Positions 1-7,898 of a stretch of 64,000 nucleotides of DNA are shown in pieces; positions within the stretch are counted from its first letter, which is position 1, and each line of letters opens with the position of its first letter. A program made the position numbers and the translations under genes. The notes beneath the pieces are model-generated. The model was given only the letters and a program-made list of their open reading frames with translations. It was not told the DNA's origin and did not search any database. Origin of the DNA: Prauserella flavalba (lineage in GTDB: Bacteria; Actinomycetota; Actinomycetes; Mycobacteriales; Pseudonocardiaceae); the NCBI RefSeq assembly GCF_003202235.1, contig NZ_MASU01000008.1:248001-312000 (forward strand). The letters are read 5' to 3'.

Positions 1-1550
1 CTCAGCCGCACCGGTTCCGGCGGCGGCCACGCGAGCGGCCAGTACGACGTGGAGATCGCGAGCCGGATCCGGTGCCCCGCCGGAAACGCCTGCGCCACGC
101 CGTTGAGCGCCACCCGCACCCGGTAGCGCTGCCCTGGCACCAGCGGCTCCGGACGGTCGTGCCCGTCCCGGTGGGCCAGGTTGAGCAGGCCGTAGCTCAC
201 GCGCGTGGCCCTGCCGTCCGGCGCCACGTCGGACAGGCGCACGGCCACCATCGCGCACTCCCGGTCGGCGGCGAGGTCCAGCTCCGCCACCGGCGCGCCG
301 AGGATCTCGCGGCGCTCGCGCAGCGGCTCGCTGTCGAACACGAGCGAGCCGCCGTCCTCCTCGCGCTGGTCGTAGGGCAGGTCGGGCGGTGCGTTGTAGG
401 AGCACCACTTGCCCGCGAACTGGCCGACCGACAGCGGTGACTCCACGCTCAGCTCGCGTTCCGGTTCGGCGGCGCCATCGGTGGAGATCCGCTGGGGCAG
501 CAGTGTGAGCCGCAGCGGGTCGACATGCGGTGACGGCCAGCTCGGCTCACCGATCCAGCGGCCGGGCCGTTCCTCGTAGGCCGTGGAAGGGCGCACGCTC
601 TCCTGCATCCAGATCCGCAGCATCGGCTCGTCCAGCACACCGTTGTCGTCGCCCTTGAGCCAGTGGTCCCACCACCGCACCAGCTCCTGCAGGAAGCCGA
701 TCGCCGGGCCGGGCTCGCCGAGGTGCGGGTACTTGTGCGACCACGGCCCGATGAGGCCCTGCCTCGGCACGTCGAGCTCGGCGAGCAGCCGGAAGACGGA
801 GTTCGAATAGCCGTCGGCCCAGCCGCTGACCGCCAGCACGGGACAGCCGACCGCCACGTAGTCCTCGCACACCGACGCGTGCCGCCAGTAATCGTCCCGC
901 CGCTGGTGCCGCAGCCATTCGATCAGCCAGGGTTCGTTGTGCCGCAGGCGGTGCAGCCACATGTCCCGCCAGCGTTCACCCACGACGGCCGGGTCGGGCG
1001 GGCACGAGTTGTACGCGAACATCGTCGACGCCCACGACAGGTTGTCCGAGAGCAGGCAGCCGCCCATGTAGTGCACGTCGTCGGCGTACCGGTCGTCACT
1101 GGAGCTGAGTGTCGCGATGGCGCCGAGGCCGGGCGGGCGCCGCGCGGCGAGCTGCAGCGCGTTGAACCCGCCCCACGAGATGCCCATCATGCCGGTGTTG
1201 CCGTCGCACCACGGCTGCCCGGCCAGCCACGCCAGCACCTCCTCGCCGTCGGCGAGCTCCTGCTCCAGGTACTCGTCGGCGAGGATGCCGTCGGAGTCGC
1301 CGCTGCCGCGCAGGTCCACGCGTACGGCGGCGTAGCCGTGCCCGGCGAGGTAGGGGTGGTGCACCGAGTCCCGCTGTGCGGTGAGGTCGCGCCTGCGGTA
1401 GGGGATGAACTCCAGGATCGCGGGCACGGGGTGGTCGTCCGCCGACACGGGTCGCCAGATCCGGGCCGAGAGCCGTGCGCCGTCGGACATCGGGATCCAG
1501 ACGCAGTCGTCCTCGCGCACCTCGTACGGCAGTGAGGTCACCGTCCGCAA
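1..1550 (-). CDS. CocE/NonD-family alpha/beta hydrolase (X-Pro dipeptidyl-peptidase-like), 3' end outside window
   Basis: The protein is a serine hydrolase of the CocE/NonD/X-Pro dipeptidyl peptidase family, which cleaves esters, amides or N-terminal dipeptides. What shows this: an early segment reading CVWIPMSDGARLSARIWRP, a GSGDSDG stretch, a nucleophile elbow GISWGGFN around residue 125, a helical cap rich in Trp, and a C-terminal jelly-roll with RVALNGVAQAFPAGHRIRL. The stop codon lies beyond base 1. The start is a TTG (1548-1550) 5 nt after GGAGG; the upstream ATP-grasp gene stops in the same frame 9 nt before it, so no earlier start is possible. GTG at 1541 is an alternative. It is probably co-transcribed with the ATP-grasp gene. 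No signal peptide is visible, so it is likely cytoplasmic. Substrate unknown. Confidence 0.85.
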   Translation of the reverse strand, partial: MRTVTSLPYEVREDDCVWIPMSDGARLSARIWRPVSADDHPVPAILEFIPYRRRDLTAQRDSVHHPYLAGHGYAAVRVDLRGSGDSDGILADEYLEQELADGEEVLAWLAGQPWCDGNTGMMGISWGGFNALQLAARRPPGLGAIATLSSSDDRYADDVHYMGGCLLSDNLSWASTMFAYNSCPPDPAVVGERWRDMWLHRLRHNEPWLIEWLRHQRRDDYWRHASVCEDYVAVGCPVLAVSGWADGYSNSVFRLLAELDVPRQGLIGPWSHKYPHLGEPGPAIGFLQELVRWWDHWLKGDDNGVLDEPMLRIWMQESVRPSTAYEERPGRWIGEPSWPSPHVDPLRLTLLPQRISTDGAAEPERELSVESPLSVGQFAGKWCSYNAPPDLPYDQREEDGGSLVFDSEPLRERREILGAPVAELDLAADRECAMVAVRLSDVAPDGRATRVSYGLLNLAHRDGHDRPEPLVPGQRYRVRVALNGVAQAFPAGHRIRLAISTSYWPLAWPPPEPVRL

Positions 1551-1559
1551 CAACGCCTC

Positions 1560-2840
1560 CTAGTCGTCGGCTCGCTCCTCGATCTCGAACGGCAGCGCCT
1601 CCACGCACCGTTCGTACTTCGCGGTCAGCTCCGCCTGGTCGTCGGCTCCGATGTGGAGGTCGGCCAGCTCGTAGCTGTAGCTGTCGGCCGCGTACTGTGC
1701 GGACAGCCGCGCGCCCTCCTCGGTGGTCAGGTCGATCGAGACGCCGGGCACCTCACGCTCGATCCGCTCGACCTCCTCCGCTGTGGGCACGCGGCGCACG
1801 ACGCCGTCGGTGAACCGGCGCAGGAAGCACTTGGCGGCCAGCGCGTACCGGCCCTCGCGCTGCGGCATCCGCGGGTCGCGGCCGAGCGCGAGGCTCACCA
1901 TGCAGTGCAGGTTGGACACGCCGTCCACGTGCTCGAACAGCCGCGCGTGGGACTGCGACAGCCGTGGGTTGATCTCCAGCACCCACACGCGGGCGGCGTC
2001 CTCGTCCACGAAGAACTCGATGTCGAACGTCGTGGCCGTCAGCCCGAGCCGCGTGCAGAGCCGTTTCGAGATGTCCGTGACCTGCTCTTGCACGGGCGCG
2101 GGCAGGGTCGAGGGGTACTGGTAGCGCAGGAAACTCGAACTGTCCGGATAGGACACCGAGTCGACGACGCCGTACACGTGCGGCTCGCCGTCGACACTGT
2201 AGCCCTCGACGGTGATCTGCGCACCGCCGACGGCTTCCTCGGCCAGGCACGCCCGCGCGCCCGCCTCGGCGATCTCCGGTGGCGGATCCAGCCTGGCGAG
2301 GACGGCGTCGAACGGGCCGGAGACGTCGTCGATGCCCTCCCGGATCGTGTGCACGGCTTCGGCGAGCGCCTCGTCACCGTCCACTTCGAACGCCAGCTTG
2401 GACGAGGCCGACTTCACCGGCTTGAGCCACACCGGGTAGCGCAGCCCCTCCGGCAGTGCGGGCTCGCCGTCGAGGTCGACGAGCCCGAACCGGGGGTACT
2501 CGTCGATCACCGCGCGCTGTTCCAGCCTGCTCCAGTACTTGTGCTCGCACTTGGCGATGGACTCCAGGCTCGGGCACGGCAGCCCCCTCGGCTCGCACAG
2601 AGCCGGAACCAAAGACGTCACCGGGAAGTCCCAGTACCCCGTGATCGCGTGCACCGGCCCATCGAACGCGTCGAGCTCCCGGTTCGCCCTGTCGAGCAGC
2701 CGCTCGTAGTCGGTGTCGCCGATCCGCATCGCGCCGACGTCCAGCAGACCGTGGAACCGGTAGTTCTCCGCGCCGGGCAGCCGTTCGAGCACCTCGCGGT
2801 TCGCGTCGTCGAGTCCGAGGACGAAGATGTTCTCGGGCAC
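1560..2840 (-). CDS. ATP-grasp domain ligase
   Basis: A 426-residue protein of the ATP-grasp superfamily, enzymes that join a carboxylate to an amine or thiol through an acyl-phosphate. Visible features are an N-terminal Rossmann-like part (residues 1-100), the lysine segment YPVWLKPVKSASS around 150, and the metal-binding segment VWVLEINPRLSQSH near 300. The family includes dipeptide ligases, carbamoyl-phosphate-synthase-like enzymes and many unassigned actinobacterial members; I cannot name the substrates. GGAAGG lies 7 nt before the ATG. Its TAG stop is immediately followed by the ribosome site of the CocE-like hydrolase gene, so the two are likely one transcript. An amide- or peptide-forming ligase beside a peptidase/esterase-family hydrolase suggests a small made-to-be-hydrolysed conjugate, but that is inference. 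Confidence 0.8.
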   Translation of the reverse strand: MPENIFVLGLDDANREVLERLPGAENYRFHGLLDVGAMRIGDTDYERLLDRANRELDAFDGPVHAITGYWDFPVTSLVPALCEPRGLPCPSLESIAKCEHKYWSRLEQRAVIDEYPRFGLVDLDGEPALPEGLRYPVWLKPVKSASSKLAFEVDGDEALAEAVHTIREGIDDVSGPFDAVLARLDPPPEIAEAGARACLAEEAVGGAQITVEGYSVDGEPHVYGVVDSVSYPDSSSFLRYQYPSTLPAPVQEQVTDISKRLCTRLGLTATTFDIEFFVDEDAARVWVLEINPRLSQSHARLFEHVDGVSNLHCMVSLALGRDPRMPQREGRYALAAKCFLRRFTDGVVRRVPTAEEVERIEREVPGVSIDLTTEEGARLSAQYAADSYSYELADLHIGADDQAELTAKYERCVEALPFEIEERADD

Positions 2841-2852
2841 GGCTGCCTTCCT

Positions 2853-2882
2853 TCCTGGGAACGCTGACTGGAGTTCCCAGGA
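2853..2882. promoter_or_regulatory. Perfect 10-bp stem hairpin just before the ATP-grasp gene
   Basis: TCCTGGGAAC (2853-2862) and GTTCCCAGGA (2873-2882) are exact inverted repeats around a 10-nt loop. The element lies between the alkB-like stop (2912) and the ribosome site of the ATP-grasp gene (about 2847-2852). It could terminate the alkB transcript, form a 5' leader hairpin next to the ribosome site, or be a dimeric operator. No T tract follows it on either strand. Confidence 0.5.
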
Positions 2883-2911
2883 TGACCATTGCCGGAGTTG
2901 CTAAACCGGCA

Positions 2912-3541
2912 TCACCGCACGCCGCGGGGCCGGAACTGGATGCTGATGCGCGGCCCCACCGGTTTGCTCGTCTTCGGCACCGCGTGCTCCCACGTGCGCT
3001 GACACGACCCGCCCATGACGATCAGGTCGCCGTGGCCGAGCCCGTAGCGCACCGTGCCGCCCGGCCCGTCCCTCGGCCGCAGCAGCAATGCCCTCGCAGC
3101 GCCCACCGACAGGATCGCCACCATCGTGTCCTCGGTGCTGCCCCTGCCGATCGTGTCGCCGTGCCACGCGACGCTGTCGCGCCCGTCGCGGTAGTAGCAC
3201 AGCCCCGCGGTGCGGAACGGCTCACCGAGCTCGGCACCGTAGTGCTCGTTCAGCAGCTCGCGCGCCCGCGTGAGCACCGGATCCGGCAGCTCGTCGTCCT
3301 CGCCGTAGAAGCTGAGCAGGCGCGGCACGTCCACGGTGCGGTCGTACATCCGCCTGCGTTCCGCGTGCCACGGCACCCCCGTGGCCAGTCGCTCGAACAG
3401 CACATCGGCCCCCGTCAGCCACCCCGGCAGCACGTCGACCCACGCGCCCGCGCCCAGTTCCGTGCGCCGGACGTCGTGGAGCGGGCCGAGCGCGGTGGCA
3501 TCGCTCGCCCCGAACAGGGAACCCTGGAGTGCGACATCCAT
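2912..3541 (-). CDS. AlkB-like 2-oxoglutarate/Fe(II) dioxygenase (alkylation repair)
   Basis: A 209-residue AlkB-family protein, expected to demethylate alkylated bases oxidatively using Fe(II), oxygen and 2-oxoglutarate. The iron-binding HxD is in VAWHGDTIGRG (about 127-129), the distal His in TWEHAVPK (about 188), and the 2-oxoglutarate-binding arginines are in PRISIQFRPR near the C terminus. A tyrosine-rich segment FYGEDDELP matches the substrate lid of the family. The length is typical for bacterial AlkB homologues. Start ATG at 3541. The upstream intergenic region carries a LexA-like box, which fits a DNA-repair role. The neighbouring thioredoxin is divergent and the ATP-grasp gene lies downstream on the same strand after a hairpin. 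Confidence 0.9.
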   Translation of the reverse strand: MDVALQGSLFGASDATALGPLHDVRRTELGAGAWVDVLPGWLTGADVLFERLATGVPWHAERRRMYDRTVDVPRLLSFYGEDDELPDPVLTRARELLNEHYGAELGEPFRTAGLCYYRDGRDSVAWHGDTIGRGSTEDTMVAILSVGAARALLLRPRDGPGGTVRYGLGHGDLIVMGGSCQRTWEHAVPKTSKPVGPRISIQFRPRGVR

Positions 3542-3561
3542 GCCGGTGAGCCTACCGGCTA

Positions 3562-3577
3562 TCGAACAAGTGTTCTA
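3562..3577. promoter_or_regulatory. LexA-like SOS box between alkB homologue and thioredoxin gene
   Basis: TCGAACAAGTGTTCTA agrees with the actinobacterial LexA operator TCGAAC-N4-GTTCGA at 11 of 12 fixed positions (last half GTTCTA instead of GTTCGA). It lies 20 bp upstream of the alkB-like start and 30 bp upstream of the thioredoxin start, so it could control either or both divergent promoters. No binding data can be inferred; the call rests on motif match and the repair function of the neighbour. Confidence 0.65.
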
Positions 3578-3607
3578 CCCCGAGTGGAGCGGAAAGCAGG
3601 GATTCGC

Positions 3608-3985
3608 ATGGCGACCGTGGAGCTGACCAGCGACAACTTCGAGGAGGTCGTGGGAAAGGACGGCATCGTGCTGGTCGACTTCTGGGCCTCGTGGTGCGGG
3701 CCGTGCCGTCAGTTCGCACCCGTGTACGAACAGGCGGCGGACCGGCACACCGACATCGTGTTCGGCACCGTCGACACCGAGGCGCAGACCTCGATCGCGC
3801 AGGCGTTCGGCATCTCCTCGATCCCGACGCTGATGGCCGTCCGCGACGGCGTGCTCCTGTACGCGCAGCCGGGCGCGCTGCCCGAGCACGCCCTTGAGCA
3901 GCTGATCGGCAAGGTGCGCGACCTGGACATGGACGAGGTCCGCAGGGAACTGGACGAGCAGGGCAAGAAGAACAAGCAGGCCTGA
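3608..3985 (+). CDS. Thioredoxin
   Basis: A 125-residue single-domain thioredoxin, a cytoplasmic dithiol reductant. The active site WCGPC sits in VDFWASWCGPCRQFAP around residues 29-33 and the cis-proline in SSIPTLMAV around 75. The C terminus extends past the fold by roughly 20 charged residues ending in a lysine-rich tail, slightly longer than the classical 105-110 residues. The ATG at 3608 follows a GCAGGG stretch and starts the recognisable fold at once; longer in-frame starts run through the divergent alkB homologue and are rejected. It stands alone, followed by a palindromic repeat that may end its transcript. It is probably one of several thioredoxins in the genome, so no symbol is assigned. 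Confidence 0.93.
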   Translation: MATVELTSDNFEEVVGKDGIVLVDFWASWCGPCRQFAPVYEQAADRHTDIVFGTVDTEAQTSIAQAFGISSIPTLMAVRDGVLLYAQPGALPEHALEQLIGKVRDLDMDEVRRELDEQGKKNKQA

Positions 3986-4070
3986 GCGCGGGCGACCCCC
4001 CATCCGGGTGGTTCCACCGGAGCGCGGGCCCGGGCGCACAAACTGCTCGCTGGGCATCTGACGCTCGTCC

Positions 4071-4123
4071 GCAGTGAAGGCCACCTTCATTGCGTTGAAC
4101 GCAGTGAAGGTGGCCTTCACTGC
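4071..4123. repeat. Double self-palindromic intergenic repeat (GCAGTGAAGG element)
   Basis: Two 23-bp units (4071-4093 and 4101-4123) are separated by GTTGAAC. Each unit is itself a palindrome with arms GCAGTGAAGG / CCTTCACTGC (one mismatch in the first unit) around a 3-nt centre, and the two units are also inverted relative to each other. It sits between the convergent thioredoxin and ATPase genes. The same unit occurs at 11515-11537 and 28295-28347. Position and structure fit a bidirectional terminator or a REP-like dispersed element. Confidence 0.85.
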
Positions 4124-4135
4124 GGAAGCGCAGGG

Positions 4136-5050
4136 CTAGACGAAGTCGAGGGCCTGGGTGAGGGAGTCGGCGGGGCTGCCCGCGGTGATGATCGTGTAGG
4201 CGCCCGGCCAGGGGTTGACGTGCTCCTCGGCCTTGGCGCACTGCTCCGAGCCCGGGCCGCCCCGGCGCGCCGTCATCGCCTTCGGTGCCCAGCAGCAGAG
4301 CCGCACCAGCTTGCTGTGGGTCTCCCTCGCGAGATCGGTGGCCGCCATGCGGTGTTCCGGCGCCATCCACGACGCGTCGAGCACCACCGGCGTGCCCATC
4401 CCGAGGCGGGTCGCCGCGCGCCTGAGCAGCTCAGGGTAGGACCGCTCGGCGTGCTCCTGGTCGCGCAGGCTCAGCACCGGCGCGTGCAGGTGATCGCCCA
4501 GCGCGCAGCTGAGGGTCGACTTGCCCGAGCCGGGCAGCCCGCCGACGAGGATGAGCCGCACGGTCGCCTGCCGCAGGTGCCGCAGCGCGCGTTCGGTGTG
4601 GCCGGCGGCGAGCGCGTGCCAGGCGAGGTAGTGGTGCCGCAGCGTGTCCGGAGCCGGGTCGCCGGCGTGCTCGGTGTACTCGGCGAGCAGCAGCGCCGCG
4701 TCCTCGGCCCGGCCCTCCGCCTCCAGCCCTGCGGCGACGCCGGTGGCCTCGTCGAGCCCGTCGACCCACCCGCCGCCGCCGGCCGCGACCACCCTGCCCC
4801 GCTCGGCCCGGTCGGCGAACAGCGGCTCGCGCCCGGCCAGGAACTCACCGGCGAGGCGCCTGATCTCGCCCGCGCGCACGGCACGCCAGCGTTCGCGCGT
4901 CGCCGCCCATTGGCTCTCGCGGCCCCGGTCGGCGGTGGCATGATGCCGCGCGAGCGTTCGGGCCTGCTCGCGGACGGTGGAACGCGGTCCGTTGACCACG
5001 TTCCCAGTGTGCGACCCGAGGGGGTCGTGAGGGAAGACCCGACCGTTCAC
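4136..5050 (-). CDS. AAA-family ATPase with degenerate aminoglycoside-phosphotransferase-like N terminus
   Basis: A 304-residue protein. The C-terminal half is a P-loop kinase-like domain (AAA_33 type) with Walker A GGLPGSGKST near residue 170 and a later VVLDASWM. The N-terminal half resembles the tail of APH-type kinase domains seen in the roughly 500-residue APH/ATPase fusions: FLAGREPLFADRAERGRV and LRHHYLAWHALAAG are recognisable. The HGD catalytic loop expected right after the first segment is absent; a Gly-rich stretch occupies the place. There is no room upstream for the missing part because the PASTA gene starts divergently at 5116. GTG at 5050 gives the longest frame; GTG at 4999 is possible. 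Either a natural short subfamily or a gene that lost its kinase activity. Confidence 0.7.
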   Translation of the reverse strand: MNGRVFPHDPLGSHTGNVVNGPRSTVREQARTLARHHATADRGRESQWAATRERWRAVRAGEIRRLAGEFLAGREPLFADRAERGRVVAAGGGGWVDGLDEATGVAAGLEAEGRAEDAALLLAEYTEHAGDPAPDTLRHHYLAWHALAAGHTERALRHLRQATVRLILVGGLPGSGKSTLSCALGDHLHAPVLSLRDQEHAERSYPELLRRAATRLGMGTPVVLDASWMAPEHRMAATDLARETHSKLVRLCCWAPKAMTARRGGPGSEQCAKAEEHVNPWPGAYTIITAGSPADSLTQALDFV

Positions 5051-5115
5051 GCGGCCGGTGATACGCCAGCCGCCGGAAGCGCCCGTCGTGTCGACAAGGC
5101 TCCTACACTTGGACC

Positions 5116-5391
5116 ATGCATCGACCTCGACCGGTGACCGAGGTGCCCGACGTAGTCGGGCTGGGGGCGCAGGACGCGTGCTCGATCGTGCGGCGCGCCG
5201 GCCTGGTTCCCGTCGGCCCGGACGACGGCGCCGAGCCGACGACCGGCGTGGTCACGGCGCAGCGTCCCGTGGGCACCGCCGGGGCCGAGGAGGGCACCCA
5301 GGTGGTGCTGTGGACCCACCCGGGCCGCGAGACGGACACCGTGCTGGTGCCGCCGACACCGGTCGAGTCGGGCGAGCTGGATCCCGTCTGA
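5116..5391 (+). CDS. Small single-PASTA-domain protein
   Basis: A 91-residue protein consisting almost only of one PASTA domain: VTEVPDVVGLGAQDACSIVRR, then the mid-domain GLVPVGPDD and VVTAQRPVGTAGAEEGTQVVL. PASTA repeats bind peptidoglycan fragments and beta-lactams in Ser/Thr kinases and penicillin-binding proteins. Here there is no kinase, no transmembrane segment and no signal peptide, so the site of action is unclear; it may be a cytoplasmic orphan domain. It starts at ATG 5116, just after the first in-frame stop-free region and divergent to the ATPase gene. The acidic C-terminal tail after residue 70 shows no motif. Confidence 0.75.
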   Translation: MHRPRPVTEVPDVVGLGAQDACSIVRRAGLVPVGPDDGAEPTTGVVTAQRPVGTAGAEEGTQVVLWTHPGRETDTVLVPPTPVESGELDPV

Positions 5392-5419
5392 CGCACTGTC
5401 CGCATCGGACGGTGATGAC

Positions 5420-6358
5420 TCAGCCGAGATCGAGGCGCGCGAGCACGGGCCGGTGATCCGAGCCGGGCGCGTCGCGCCGCTCTCCCGGGTCGTCGGTCAC
5501 CGAGTCGCCGCCCTCGCCGGTGACCACCGCGCTCACGGACCCGACGAGCCGGTGGCTGACGAGGATGTGGTCGATCAGCTCTCGCCGGCCCTGGTAGGTC
5601 CTGGAGAACCGGTGCTTCTCCTCGATCAGCGGGGCGAGGTTCCACAGCCGCGCGCCGTCTCCCCGGTCGTCGCGGTCGAAGCCCGGCGTGTGCAGCTCCG
5701 AACCGGGCGGCCCCTGCAGCAGGGTCGTGGTCGCCGCGTACTGCTCGTCGTTGAGGTCGCCGAGCACCGCCAGCGCCCGCCGTCGTCCCTCGCCGTCGAG
5801 CAGCCGGGTCGCGAACTCGCGCACCGTCGCCGCCTCGGCGGCCCTGCGGCCGAGCGCGTACACGGCGAACCGGGCACGCTCGTCCTCGTCCCGTGGGGCG
5901 AACCGGCCGCCGGGAAAGGTCAGCAGCTTCGACTTGAGGTGGCACGACACGAGCGTCACGTCGAGCCCGCCCGTGCGCACGACGGACTTGAGCGCGGGCC
6001 TGCCCATGCGGCCGGTCGTGCGCCCGTCGTCGTCCACCTGCACCGGCGCGAGCCTGCCGGGAAACTCCGCGACCTCCTCGAGGCCGGCCAGCGCCAGCCG
6101 GGAGAGGAACCCGACCCGGATGCCGCGCGTGTCGGGTTCGGCCAGCTCGATCTCCCAGTCACCGCCCGCGCGGTCGGCGAGCTCGCGCAACGCGTCCGGA
6201 TCGCCGACCTCCTGCACGGCGAGGACGTCCGGCTCCAGACTCTGGATGGTGCGTGCGAGCGCGGCGAGCTTGGCCTCGTAGGCGTCGCGCGTGCGCGGTC
6301 CGGCCTCCCCGCCGGGCTGGAAGAGGTTCTCCAGGTTCCACGTGCCGATCGCGATCAT
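5420..6358 (-). CDS. Endonuclease/exonuclease/phosphatase (EEP) family protein
   Basis: A 312-residue metal-dependent phosphoesterase of the EEP superfamily (DNase I, inositol-phosphatase and similar). Family motifs appear in order: IGTWNLENLF near the N terminus, DVLAVQEVGD with the catalytic Glu around 47, the CHLKSK segment after residue 140, GDLNDEQY around 200 and the terminal GSDHRPVLARL with the catalytic Asp-His pair. No signal peptide, so cytoplasmic. ATG at 6358 is preferred over the adjacent GTG because GGAGG lies 5 nt from it. The true substrate (nucleic acid or phosphorylated small molecule) cannot be told. Monocistronic in appearance. Confidence 0.88.
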   Translation of the reverse strand: MIAIGTWNLENLFQPGGEAGPRTRDAYEAKLAALARTIQSLEPDVLAVQEVGDPDALRELADRAGGDWEIELAEPDTRGIRVGFLSRLALAGLEEVAEFPGRLAPVQVDDDGRTTGRMGRPALKSVVRTGGLDVTLVSCHLKSKLLTFPGGRFAPRDEDERARFAVYALGRRAAEAATVREFATRLLDGEGRRRALAVLGDLNDEQYAATTTLLQGPPGSELHTPGFDRDDRGDGARLWNLAPLIEEKHRFSRTYQGRRELIDHILVSHRLVGSVSAVVTGEGGDSVTDDPGERRDAPGSDHRPVLARLDLG

Positions 6359-6452
6359 CACGACCTCCGCTCACCGGCGCCCCCCGAGACGACAGTGACG
6401 TGCTCACTGTCCTCGCGGCGACGCCGGGGCGGCAAGGGCCTTCGTGCCTTGT

Positions 6453-7828
6453 TCACGCACTCGTCGCCGGGGCGATGTTCTGGTTGAAGCGGAACACGTT
6501 GGCCGGGTCGTGCACCGCCTTGAGCCTCGCGAGCCGGTCGTGGTCGCCGGGGTCGTAGCCGGTGCGCGCGTCGGCCACCGTGCCGTACACGAAGTTCAGC
6601 GAACGCCCGAGCGTCGCGGGCCCCAGCGCGGCGAGCACTTGCGCGTGCGCGCCGCGGGCCGTGGGGGCGTCCACCTCCTCGTCGAGCCCCGAGAGCACGC
6701 GCACCAGGAACTCGGCGTCGCGGTGCCCGACCGCGCCGCCGGTGCCGCCACTGCGCAGGGCGCCGCCGAGGTGGCGGAGGTCCACCACGCACGGCACCGG
6801 TGCGCCCGGTCCGGCGAGGGCGACGAGCGAGCGCACCGCCGCCGCGTCGAGCCCGCGCACGAACGTGTTGTCGCCCACGTAGGCGTGCGGATCGGAAGGG
6901 TCGTTGTAGATGGTGGGCGTGGCGGAGTAGGGCAGCTCGCCCAGCTCGTCGCGCAGGCGTGGCGCCACGGCCCGCAGCGACGCCACCAGTTCCTCGCCCT
7001 CCGCCTCGCCGCCGAGGTGGGCGATGCGCACGTGCACGAGATGCCTGCCCCGCAACGGTTCCGGTACGCCGGGTGCGTCCGGCACCGGCACCATGCCCAC
7101 CGACGACGTCAGCTCGGCGGGCACGGTCGCCGTCCAGCTCCGGTAGGCCTCCAGCACCTCGGCGGCGTGAGCGCCGTCGAAGAGCAGACCGCCGCCGTAG
7201 AGCCGCGCCACGGGCACCAGGCCGAGCTCCAGCCCGGTGACGACGCCGAAGTTGCCGCCGCCGCCGCGCAGCGCCCAGAACAGGTCCGGGTCCTGTCGGC
7301 GCTCACCTCGCGGACCTCGCCGTCCGCGGTGACGAGCTCGACGCGGCGCACGTGGTCGGCGGCGTAGCCGTAGCGGCGGGCGAGCGGGCCGAGGCCGCCG
7401 CCGAGCGTGTAGGACACGGCGCCGACGCCGGGGGAGGAGCCGCTCAGCGGAGCCAGCCCGTGCGCGGCGGTGGCGTCGAGGACTCGCCGCCAGCGCACCC
7501 CGGCGCCGAGCCACGCCGTGCGGGCCACCGGGTCGACGCGCACGGAGTCCATGCGCCGCGTGCTGATCAGCATCGCGTCCCCGGTGGCGGGCGCGACGAG
7601 CCCGTGGCCGGTGGCCTGTACCGCGACGGCGAGTCCGCGCGCGGTCGCGAACCGTACCGCCGCGCCGACATCGGCGGCGTCGAGCGCCTCGGCGACCACG
7701 GCGGGCCGGTGGGTCAGCGCCCGCTGGAAGCCGGAGCGTGCGTCGGCGTAACCCTCGGTGCCGGGCAGGTGGACCGGGCCGCGGACGTGGCGGGCGAGGT
7801 GGTCGAGGTGAGTCGCGGAAGCGGTCAT
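6453..7828 (-). pseudogene. FAD-linked oxidoreductase (BBE family), frameshifted
   Basis: The two halves of a p-cresol-methylhydroxylase/berberine-bridge-type FAD oxidase lie in different frames. The first half (from ATG 7828) has VAVQATGHGLV for FAD binding and GVGAVSYTLGGGLGPLARRYG. Around 7291-7297 the reading leaves frame: the first frame continues as DRTRTCSGRC while the adjacent frame carries the expected DPDLFWALRGGGGNFGVV. The second half runs to 6453 and ends with the BBE segment YDPGDHDRLARLKAVHDPANVFRFNQNI. A one-base loss or two-base gain in GACAGGACC explains it. Both halves are otherwise well preserved, so the change is recent or an assembly error. Divergent to a LysR gene that probably controls it. 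Confidence 0.82.
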
Positions 7829-7879
7829 GAGCCCAGCCTGGGGCCGGATTTTCCAGAAGTCCAACAGCTATTTCTGCTC

Positions 7880-7887
7880 ATAGCTAT
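7880..7887. promoter_or_regulatory. Candidate LysR operator core (ATAGCTAT)
   Basis: A perfect 8-bp palindrome ATAGCTAT lies in the 70-bp region between the divergent FAD oxidoreductase and LysR genes, in an AT-rich pocket that also holds a second AGCTAT at 7867-7872. LysR-type proteins usually bind T-N11-A palindromes in such divergent promoters. The site is 12 bp before the LysR start, fitting autorepression. The assignment is by position only. Confidence 0.45.
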
Positions 7888-7898
7888 CATGTCTGGTT

